Assembly: GCF_000003815.2 (NCBI RefSeq)
Contig: NC_049980.1
Coordinates: 20,651,239-20,715,238 of the forward strand
DNA: 64,000 nucleotides
Reading direction: 5' to 3'
DNA from: Branchiostoma floridae
Taxonomy: Eukaryota > Chordata > Leptocardii > Amphioxiformes > Branchiostomatidae
The position numbers and the translations under genes were made by a program. Below the pieces are notes generated by a model. That model searched no databases. It was given only the letters and a program-made list of their open reading frames with translations, and had not been told where the DNA came from. Below, one piece after another: positions 33,101 through 45,100 of this stretch; positions within the stretch are counted from its first letter, which is position 1, and the number at the start of each line of letters is the position of its first letter.

Positions 33101-36100
33101 CACCTTACAGTTGAAAGGAATGATAAAGAGATGGCAAACCGGCTCCATGTTGGCGGCCCCCAGGTGTGCAGGTGTGTCGCGGGGAGGTGAGGAGTGGAAC
33201 TGGCCGTGCTGGAAACCTGGGACGTGGAGCAATCGCGTGGTGCTGCCGCGGCCGTGCTGGTTATACACACAGCTGTCCAAACGATCTGTTCAGGAGACAC
33301 ACAAACACATACATGGACATCTCATGGTGATCAGGTTTGCCTGAACAGTACACTTGGTCATGTCCAAATTTTTCAGAACCATACACACTGACATGATTAT
33401 GTACACATGTAGATAGATCCACACAAATTATTTTTCATCCATTTCCAAAAAAGAAAATGTACTATTTGTGAACGTACTGTTAAAGTACGAGCAGACACAT
33501 TCATACCTTCATGAGGTTTCGTCACAAAAATAATATTCCTATCCTATCAACATTCTCTCTGTTGAATAGCCTTTCCGCACAAATCTAGATTGGTTATAGA
33601 GCTAGGCAGCAGGGGGAGGGTGTTTCTTTTGTCTTACAACAAGCAGTATTCAAACTTAAGTGAAAAACCTGAGTGTTAGTACCTGCACCAGGCATTACAG
33701 CAGGCATGCTTCTTTGTACAACACTTATCAAGCTGCCAGGATCTGCTGTCAGGGGAAGGCCTGCAAAGTTACTCAGAAACACATAAGCTTGCAGCGCTGA
33801 GCTTCACAACTTTGACAACTGTGTAACTGGAGGATGAGATTCTAGAATAAAAACCGACTACACAAATGTATAACTGGAGGATGACATTCTGAAATAAAAA
33901 CCTAACACTTACCTGGCTCATGTTTTGTAAAGTCCTCAAGGCATAAAAGGATGCTTGATGTATGAGGCTATCTAGATATTCTACACTGGTAATAAACTCA
34001 GATGGGAGGGGGGATATGGTCATGGTTGGGACCAAATCCTTTCCGCAATGCCACCATGCAACTAGTAGCATCCATTCAGGATCCAAGGAAGGTACATGTT
34101 GCCAATGAATCTTATTTACCTTTGACTAACATTGATTCACCTGATCAAGCTATCTGCAGAACATTTGTGTAACTTGGGTGAAAGAACAATAACATGCTTG
34201 ACAATTTCTCCTGTCTTTACCTTTCTGAGTTTGGGCCACTTGTTGGTTGATGGTAAGCTCAACACCATCTAATTCCCATAAACGTACAGTACGTTCTCCA
34301 GAAGGGAGAACACAGGTCTAGAAATGAAGAGAAAATAACACCTTCATCAGTTAAGAAAATAGTAACAGCTACTAATAATATACATACAGCTTACATGAAA
34401 ATAATACCTGATCAAAACAAAAATAGAATTTTTCTAAAGTCAAAAGGGTGACCTTTGAATGACGAAAGAAAATTGTTCTGTTAATTTCCATTATGACTTT
34501 GAAAGTTTGACACAGGACACTATAATCTACCAAACGAATAAAAGTGGAATCTATACAGGGCTCGAAATACCACCTGCATATGCAGGTTAGTGCAGGTAAA
34601 ATTGGAGCTGTGCAGGTATTTGTGATGTCCACCTGCACCTAACCTGCACTGGTCCATGTACTGGGTTTTACACATAAATGTCCTATGATGTATATGGATG
34701 TGTATGTGGATTGTTATTAGCATTGACTGTTACCACCTATAAAGTATAAAAGTAAAAAAGCAATGGTTCCTGAACAATTTTTTAGTATGATCAGGATTCC
34801 TAAATTCAGAGTGGTGCAGGTAAAATCTGTCTGGTGCAGGTAATCTTAAATGTTACCTGCACCAGTGCAGGAGTGCAGAAAAAAGTGTTTCGAGCCCTGT
34901 ATAACAGATACCGCGTATACAGTACATATACTTATCTCTCTGATACATACAGGTAACTGACAAGAGTCAATATAGCTAATATCAATTTTCAAAAAAACAA
35001 ATGATACAATATTCATCAACCTTTAATACTTGTTTTAACGGTTAAGTATTAAAGGTTGATAAATATTGTAAATACATAAGATGAACATGTAACGTCCTTG
35101 ATACAAGTAAACTGGCAAGCAGCACCATGCACAACTCACCACCTGACTCCAGAGTGTCCTCCCATTGGCTGTGAGTTTGTTGAACAGTTCCACCTGTTTC
35201 TCACTCAGGTCTGTATTCACTCCAGCAAGGAAATTCTTTTGCACCTGGAAAAAAACTCATGCTCATCTACCAACTACTTTCTTGGGACATATGCTAAAAC
35301 ATCATTAACAGTTTACGGAATAGAAAGCAAGGTGAGTAACACATTTCTGGTAGCATATTGTCATTATAAAATATGCATTTTTTAGAAGTTCATTTCAGGG
35401 CATCTTCATCATCATCATCGGTCGATGTGCTTACACACGACGGGGTTATACCGCTCCTTTACGGGGTGACATGCCCTTTCGAATAGCTGACTACAAGACG
35501 GGGATGCACCAGGTCTCCTGTCCGGGTGAATGATGTTAATCACCGTATGGCTGATATGAGACAAAAGTTTGCCAGGTCTCCATCTGGGTGATTTGTAGTG
35601 AATCACCAACTCCAGACAGAAGGATTTGCACCAACGTACACCGCACCATCACACGTGTGGGGGTTCCTCAACTCTCTTCATTTCAGGGCTCAAGAGTTAA
35701 ATGCATTTGATACAATCATTCTTTTGAATGAATAATTTATCTATTGTTACCTGGAAATCTATGCGTTGGTACTTGTTTGGAAGAGGCTTGATGTCGACAT
35801 AAGCTATCTCCTCTGCTTTGCCCAGATCCACAAAGCGCACAAGGGCCTGTGTGATAGACAGACGGGGAACAACTTATGTCTGTTTTTCAAATGCCAAATT
35901 ACTGAAAACTGTGCACACATTTCTTACATGAATATCAAATGGAGAGGAAAACAGTGAATAGTATCAGTGAGAAAAAACAGAACTGCTATTGGAGTGAAAA
36001 CGTACTGTCTTGTTGAACTTCTTCTCAATCTCCCCTCTGTACCACATGTTTTCCTTAGCAGACACGGCACACACAAGGAGCCCCAAGATGCAGCTGTCTG

Positions 36101-39100
36101 CTCCCATCACTGCCTCTAGAAGTGGTGCTTCAGCTCTGAAATAGCACAGTGTTCAAGATGATATTGTTTTTATACACTCAGCATAATCTACATGAAAATA
36201 TCATTAACTTAACTATTATAAACACCAAGTGGAGAATCCAAAATATTGCACATTCCCTTAGAATAGAAGAAGGATTAGATGCTGAACAATTCCCATGCCT
36301 ATGCTTACCTCATTTCATCCATCATGAGTTTATACTCGTTGTCCTCCACAGGAATGTTCTTTGTCCAGAAGGACCCATCTGGCTCCATAGGATGTGTCAC
36401 ACATGCCTTCATATTTGGACCTGAAACAATTATGTCAGTTCAATATGTAATAAAATATTAATTCACATAATGTACTGTACATTGTATACAAAGTCTGCAT
36501 GTAATCCTGATTTCTTGTTCCTGACCTTTTCTACTTTCAAGCAAAAAGTTCTCTATCTAAGTTGCAACTTCATCCTTTCAATGTAGCCTTCCATTCCACT
36601 ACATGAATGGATCATCTTTTAAAAAAAACTATGCCAGAATTTACATCAATTTTCCTATATGGATGCATGTTTTGGTGTTTAAACATAGTTATGTATTCTA
36701 CATTTTGGATATGCTTACCTGTCACAAAGCCCTCCTGTAGATCTTCCATCCCCTTGAGGCTTCCAACCTGTTCAAGACTCCCAGTTTCCATACTTGAGGG
36801 CCTGTCAGGTGGATTCTCCTGATGATGACTAGGATGACTGGAAGTGCCTGTGCCTGGGTGATCACCTGCTGTATGCAGCTCACTGCTTATCTCAGATAAC
36901 CTTCCTGGGGTATCTGTGTTCTGATCTAAGGTATTGGCTGCGTCATTGACACTGTCGGCTGCAAACATTTCACACAAGCTAGGGTTTGATTCTCTGCCTT
37001 CAGTACCAAGCCTACTCTTTTCCTCCTCTCCGGAGCTTCCAACACTGCATGTAGCCATGCAACCATCCTGGAGTTTGGCACCCTCTTCTAACACATTTTC
37101 TCCAGGCTTGCCCGAAGTATCAGTAATGTGGTGCACATTTGCATATGTATGATCTACTGGCATGTCTGTCATCAAAGCAGCACACTTCCCAGAACTACTG
37201 CACTTTTCGGATTCCTCCCCAGGTAAGCCTTTCCCTGAGTCATCTTCAGCACAACCAGCTGATCCATTTGTTGAAACCGAAGAGTTGTCAGGATCGCCTT
37301 CAGCCAGGTTCATAAGGTTGTCTAGAAGTGGGGAGGCATACTCATCAGAAGTTTGGGAAAGCTCATCAGATAGGACCTCTCCTTCAATTACAACATCCCC
37401 TGTTAATGACACCAGTGCAGCTTGCTCTGGGGGGTTCTGATGTCCATTCTGTAAACTTCCATTTGTTGGACATGGCTGAGGATATGGGTGGGCTTCTTCT
37501 GCTGAAGATGCTGTGACAGTGGGAAAAGCTGAGTTTACAGTCTCTATTGGACATGCTTCTGTGGCTACAATTTCATACAATGGGGACATGGCTGCTGATG
37601 TAGAGTCAGGTTTTGTTGACGTGTTTGATCTTTCCAATGTCACAAATGTTGGGTTGGCGAATGTGGAGAGGCTTTCTGTTTGTTTGTTGTCAGCTAACGC
37701 AATTACAGGCTGATTAGCTACTCCCAACACGGAGTTACACGGAATGCAAAATTCTTCAAGCTCGTTGTCTGCACTGTCCTCCCCTGAAGAAATACCTCCT
37801 GAAGCTGGGTTGCTTCTGGGTCTTTCCATGATATCGCTTGCATCCACAGCAGACAGAGATGTAGTTGTTGTTACAGCATCTGATGGTGGAATAATGGTGC
37901 TTTCTGTCGTATATGTCCCCTCTTTTGTCTGGTCTGCTTCCTCACTTCTACTCTCTGTTGAAGGTGCAGAGGCAGGTAAATAATCTGCCTGTTCTCTATC
38001 TACAGTACCATCTGGGTACAGTTTATCTGATGACACCATACAGGACTCCTGGTCAACTGGTGCTGTTGAATCCATGGCATTGTTGGTACTGCTCCTGATA
38101 ACTTCCTCATAAGGTGCAGAGGCACATGCCATGGCCCTGTCCTTGGTGCTGAACCCATCAGAGTGACTATCTCCATTGGAAACACTGGAACAGGCATCAG
38201 ACGTCTGCTGAAAGCCATGACAAGCGGTGAGTTCTGACATGAGCAATGCATCAAAGTCCTGCAAACCAGACACTGTCTTAGATCCATTCATTGTAGTTGG
38301 AGGGATCACAGCACCCATGTTGTCACCCCTTTCTGGGTATGGTTCAACTTGCCCATCACAAGTTGCTACAATACCTTCCAAGTATGGATAGCTGTTTCCT
38401 TGCCAGGTTGGGGGTAGGTCCCCAGCTATTGGAACAAAGTGGTGAGGACCTGGACGGTTCATGATGGAGTACCCCTCTGGTGGGGCTGGAGCAATGGGTA
38501 TTCCTGGTGGTGGGTACATGGTGCGTGGGGGCTGGGGGTCTGGTGGTGGGTACATGGTGCGGGGGGGCTGGGGGCCCTGTGGTGGGTACATGGTACGTGG
38601 GGGCTGGGGGCCCAGTGGTGGGTACATGGTGCGTGGGGGCTGAGGCTCTGGTGGTGGGTACATGGTGCTTGGGGGCTGAGGGCATGGAATCCTGGGGAAT
38701 GGTTGCACATGTTCGGCACCTTGCTGGGTGTGCCTCAGTTTTTCCCACCACAAGGGCAGACCTGTGTACTGTCCACATTGACTCCTTTCAGTTGTGGCCA
38801 TGTGGCTAAAGCTAGACAATCTGTTGTCTTCCCTTGTAGATTGATGAAACTGATTGTGAGCAGCTGAGAATGTAGGCCTTGCATCTGCACCCTTCTCTTC
38901 ACTACTGAAGGCTGTATCTGGTGCAGACTCTGAGGACATGGACCTCACACTCTCCAATGTGGGTTGAAGAGGGACGTAAGTTTCTCCTCTTGCCAAGATC
39001 CTGGGTATAGTACCTGGGAACACGCCTGAAACTGGCTTGTTGGAAACCAAGGACTCAGCTGTGTCTGCTCCCTGTGTTACGCCCTCTTTCAGTGGCAGTC

Positions 39101-42100
39101 CAGGTCTTGTGGCTGACAGTACCTTTCCATCATGGGCCTCATCACAGGTTCTGACATCTTTGTCAAAGTCACTGACTGTTACTGCCTCTGACGTGTCCTG
39201 CACGGAGGTCAGATTTAAGAGGATGTTTCCGTCCTCAGTCTCTGAAGGAGTCTTCATTTCAACTTGTGGGGGCAAACTTGTAGAAGCTGATACAGCTTCC
39301 TCACCAGTACATTCGATCATAACATGATTGCTACCATCCACAGGAGCCTTGAAAGAAGAAATATGAACAAGCACATTTAACTGTCTGGTTCCAAACTGAA
39401 GGTTTTCAATGAACAAAGACACTAAACTCAACCCCTTTATATAACCATTAGATCAGATTATATTCACTCCTTCAAACTTACATGTAACAAGCCAAAAACA
39501 TTTCCCTCTGGAAGTTCTTTTCTTCAGTCCTGCAATATTTTCTTAATTCCAAGAATCAAATCAAAATGATATGGCCATATTCGTTGATTTCAAATTCAAC
39601 AACTCCACATCTGACAGACTGGTACTACAGAATATACCTTTACTTGGCTGTCACCCCTGTCCGGTTCTGGTGATGGACCTTTGTCTGCTGCGTTGGTCCG
39701 GATGACTGTCAGTGATCCAGGAACAAAGTCTTCTGCATTATGTTTCAGTCTGATGTCCCGACAAGAGACTTTCTACAAGTTTAAGATACAGGGGAAGGCT
39801 TGTGTGGTGGTATACATGACAAAGCTACCTTATTACACTGTTCCAGACAAATGTATTGAACTGAATGGACAAAACAAATAATGTACTGCACAAGAGAGTT
39901 TGTTTTACCAATACCATTTCTTCAACCAACTAAAGGAGAAAAAAATTGCCAGTTTCTAAATTGCACAGATGGCTATATTCCATACCTCTGCCTTTGTTCC
40001 CTCTTCTTTCACTGTTGGGTGAATAAGAGGAAAATGGCTGTTACTAGTAACACCAACAGCAGGGACTCAACAATTCATAGCTGTAAGTTCGATAAATGTC
40101 TTTATGTCATACCTGTGACGCGAAAACGTTCGATACGGGTGTTCCGGACCGGGTGATAACTTTCCGTATGGCACGGGCTCTACATTGTATCACACGGACT
40201 CCATTCGAATAAATCAAACTATTTCGAGCGGGACGAGTGTGGCGCCGTCGAAAATTCGAATACGTGATTCGGACGTTAGAACATTACTGTTGTAACTCTT
40301 CTTGTTCGAGGGCACCAAATTTGTTCAACTTCTGGCGCATTTCACATCAAAACATGAGTTTTTTCAGGTGGGTATGACATAAATAAAATACAACAAAGTG
40401 TATTCCGGATCACCCTCGGTCCCAGCCCTCCCACAGGTCGGATCACCCTCCAGCCTTCGGCCGATCCTTCCCAGGGTCGGGCTGGTACCTCGGGTGAAAT
40501 GGAATACACCGTGTTGTATTTCATATTACTTTCAAGTACACATTATTACTTGCTCAATAGTGTATGTATTTTGAGTGATTAAAACATTCTCCCAGGCAAA
40601 GGTGTTGAACATCAAAGGTGTACTGCTCAAACAATTTATGTTCTAACCCTTCTGATGGAATCTGACCCTTTCAGAAGTTATTCTGAGCATAAAAACAATT
40701 TGCACAGACCTGATACCACATTCAAACATTTCAAAAGTATAAAAACTTGCAAACTTCATGATCGTGTGCTACTTACAGCTGTGTTATGAATAGGATAGGC
40801 ATAATTTGCTCCTGATTGGTATTTACAAATCTGATATTTCTGTACCTGCAGTAATGATTCTCTCAGCTATGTTCACACCCCCTTCCACATCTTGTAGGTC
40901 CACCTTCCACAAGGTAATCGGCATGTCTGTTTTAATCTGCAAGAGGATGCCAATTGCTTCATTCTAAATCAACATCTGTATATAATCGTGGTACATGTAC
41001 AGGGCTCGTGACTGCGACTAGATTTGGTCGCATAGCGCCTAAATTTTTAGGAAAGCGACTAGAATAGAAATCTTGGTCGCACGGTGCGACTATAAAAATA
41101 CAAGCAAAAATTTATGCCTGCGCATATGTAATGGTTGCCGAACCTTGGCAGAACCAAGGAGGTTAAAACCTCAAAGCCGACTCTGAAGAAAACAAAGCCT
41201 TACGTCTACTGGTTGCCTGAACCCGCCCCGCTGGCTTTAATTTAAATATTACAGTCGGAAAAACAAGGCCCCGCCCCATCCCTGCTAGCACGTGCCACTT
41301 GCTATGGCTGTTCCTAACAAATTGCAGCAAATTACCCCCTATTTCTGGTTTGTTGTGTAACCGGAGACACTCTTGGAACAATTAAAATCTTTCAGTTTTA
41401 AGCATTCACAAGCATGGCTTTGTTGAAAAGATTAATAGAATTGTCCTCTATCCACAATTTCACTTGTTCTAATTCAATTTAAGTCCGTAAAAAAACTGCA
41501 ATTTATTTGAGGGACACTTCAGGAATATATCATCCACACCTTCTGAAATACATCTTCTGAAATACATCGGTAAATATGCTAAATGTAACAGCCGGCTGTT
41601 CCAAAAAATGTGCATCAGAAACTGTAGCCAATCCCCCAGTTTCTGGCCGCTGGCCCTTTGTTGTGAAACTTGAGACACCCTTGGAACAATTAAAATCTTT
41701 CAGTTTTAAGCCTTCACAAGCATGGCAAGAATATTAGAATTGTCCTCTCCCACAATTTCACTTGTTCTAATTCAATTTAACTCCGTAAAAAAACTGCAAT
41801 TTATTGGAGGAACCTATATCGTCCACACCTTCTGTAAACATGGGTAAAGATGCTAAATGTAACAGCCAGGCCACCCCCTTTGAAGGTTCCTGGAAGGTTC
41901 ACAGGCATCTCAAATTTCATAGGCACACAGGCGGCATGGGTCTCTCAAAGCAAAGAAGGAGGGGGCGTGGCTATGTTTCTAGCACTACTAGATCAGCTCA
42001 CTAGATGCTTTAGGGGAAACTTTTTTTTATTATGTCACATCTTGGCAACTGTTTTGATAATTAACATGGCCAGTTTACAATTTTACCTATCTAAATAATA

Positions 42101-45100
42101 TATTTCAGTGTTTCAAATGCAAAACTTTTTTTTTTCTCAGTTGAAAAGCGCTGTTTTCCTTACTTTATCAAAGTTAACTATTGTGAACACACCCGGGTCT
42201 GGCCTGCCCCTTCCATCCTCCCCGCTAACAAATTTGCATACTACTATGTGAGGTGAGTGACCCGCTGGAGCAGCCAAACAGGGGGCTATTTTCTGTTGAC
42301 TTTAATGCCGTATTTTACGTAAAATACCAGGACTCTAACTTATGTAATTTTGTTATTTTCTTACATAATAACTATATGAAAGTAGCCTTTGCAAAATTGT
42401 ATTCTAGAAGGTGATTATCGCTTGCATTCCGCTTGTTTTGTTGGTCGCCGGGAAAACACTATCTACAAATGCTGTACATGTAAATTGTTGCGTTTTCCGA
42501 CTCATATTTTTTTCCATCAACATTTATTTTATCTAATATCAACAATTTGACAAGGTCAAATTCTTTTTTTAACAGAATTGTGTCTTTGTCTTTTGCATTG
42601 TACACGGATACTTTATTCCAGGTTAATAAGAACATAGATCAATAAGAGTACTGAGTAATACTTGGTATGGCAAAAAGACTTTTGCTTGTGCTCCCAACCT
42701 TTTATAGTGGTGCGCCTAGATTCTAGCTGATGCGACCAAGTTTTAGGAGTTAGGAGCACAGCGCTCCTAGGTCAAAAAGTTAGTCTGGAGCCCTGATGTA
42801 CAATTATGCCATGTTCCAAAATGTCAGGGTTTTGGTCTATCTCTAGAGGCAATACTGTATACAAAGAGGCTTAGCAGAACATCTACAAACGTGAGACTGC
42901 AAGATAACAACATTGATTACTGCAAATCATATGACGAACAATTTGAAATCAACATCGAGAACAATAAGTGTTGACGTATATGCATTTGAGGTCCATGTTG
43001 AATGTTGCATACCTCTCTCTCAAAAGTACATGTGATCTCCTTGTGTGATGACAGGTCCGAGAAGAGCCATCGGGCCTCTCTAGGAATCTCTTCTGTCTCG
43101 TCCTCGAAGAAAGTGCACGCCACAGCCTGAAATGGTGAAGTAAATTCACTAAAAGCCCAGTACGTTTTCAACATATATGATACATTCTATTCAACAACAG
43201 GGGTAACAAAAATTAAAAATATCAGAGGAGGGGGAGTTACTTTCTTGCACCCTCATCTTATGGAAGTATTATTTTCAGTATGTACTTGGCAAAAGTAGAG
43301 CTCTAACCTGAAATGGCAGTTGTGGCAGGGTTGGTGGCAGCTCTGCCAGGTCGGCTAAAGGGACGGTCTCCACGGTACCGTAGTCAAGAAGGCGTACAAG
43401 TGCTTTATCCTGGGATTTCATTGACATAGACAATATAATCATCAGAACACTGAAGCACTCGTGGTGGTACACAAACACATATACATAGGAGTTGACGCAT
43501 TGACACCATTCAAGTTTAGTGAAATTAGTGTATAAGTCAGTATTATTAGTACGTCATTAGGAAAATAAAAAAAAAAATTAAAATGCACTTATCACAAAAT
43601 GCAATTTTGTAATCTGTAGCAAACAATGAATTGATATAACAAGACTGGGTTAGCCTAACAGAAGTCCTGCCAAGCTTAGTTAGACCACCCCACCTTCTTA
43701 AGTTCTTCCACAAGTCCACGATACCACATCATGTCCCCTGGATGTCTAACAGCACACACTGAGCCCTCGCCCCCCATCCAGTCTCCAAGGGCCCCAAGCA
43801 CACCAGCTCTCCTAACATCGCAATAAAGCAAACCTTATCTCAGACAACGGCATAGTAAAACAGCTCATCCACTCACTCAGACACCTTCATACACAGCAAC
43901 TTCTGGCAGCACTACATCAGCCTGGATTTTGGACACATTCGAAAACGAACCAGCAGCATTCAGGTGTTTTGGGTTTTACAGGTTCAGGAAAATAAGAAAG
44001 CAAAGTAGACGAGAGTTGACAGCCATTTTAACCAAGTTTCTACATTCAAACGTGGTCTAAAACAGAGGCAGTTATTGTTGTTTACATGAGGATAGGAATT
44101 TAAAACGCCAGTGGACGTTGGATATTGCAACAAGTAGAATTGCTAGTAGGGAAATGGACCATTGTTTTGATTATCACCCTTTCACAAGTTTTCACAAATA
44201 ATTAGGTCCAGATTTAGGTACGGGCCAGTACCTGATCGTCTGGACCTGGACAATAACGTCCACTTTAATTTTTGTACCGTTACCCACCCGTAGATGAGAT
44301 GCTTTATTCAATTCTTTAAGCATAGCAGTACATATTTGACAAAGATAAAACACAAATGGCTCTTTACCTCAGTGCATGGTGCAAATGTTCTATTACCTGA
44401 TGTGAAGAGACAACGCTGACAGAACCTCCCGGGTCGGTACATCCAGTTCCTGTCGAATGTAGATGATGCCCTTGGCAGACATCCTGCTCTCCACAAAGAC
44501 TGATTGCTGTGTTCCAGTCTCGATTTGTTGACAGCTTCCAACATTTATCTCAGCTTGGATACACAAATAAAAAACATCATTATGCAAACTTGGAAGCAAG
44601 TATCTCAAGATGAGACAAGGAGGGTGTTAAGAAGTTCATTTTGAAAAAAAATAAAAAAAATAACCACAGAGTAACCTCAACACCACATAGAGCAAAACAA
44701 TGACCAAAGGCTTTTATATTTTTAGAAAACTAACTTTTGAGTATTTCTACAGCACTGCAGAGAACTCACCTAGGTCATCAGGTGGTGCAGGTATAGCTGT
44801 GAGCTGCCAGTCACTTATGGCAGTTAGGACTGAGCTGACATCACACATCAGATGGATGCGAATGTCTGGGAACTTTGTCTCCAAGTCTGCCAGTAGGGGA
44901 ATTTCCAGCTAAAAACAAACCATCAAAATACATTTTATACAGGACGACAATATATGTTTATTTGTAACATTAATACAGCAGTCATCATGTCCTGAGCGTT
45001 TCAAGTGGTTTGTTTTACAATAACATAATACTAATATCTCTACCAGAATCATGTATCAATCGTTCCTCTGACGGTCTGACCTTCTGAAGTATTGCAAATA

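Noticed and set aside
35400-35690. Possible SINE or other repeat in a Tudor-gene intron
   Set aside because: The text looks repeat-like (paired ccaggtctcc and gggtgaatgatg-type words) but I could not define ends, a promoter box or a tail.
38439-38867. Plus-strand Gly/Trp/Val-rich frames
   Set aside because: Antisense shadows of the 36-bp Pro-rich repeat in the Tudor gene.
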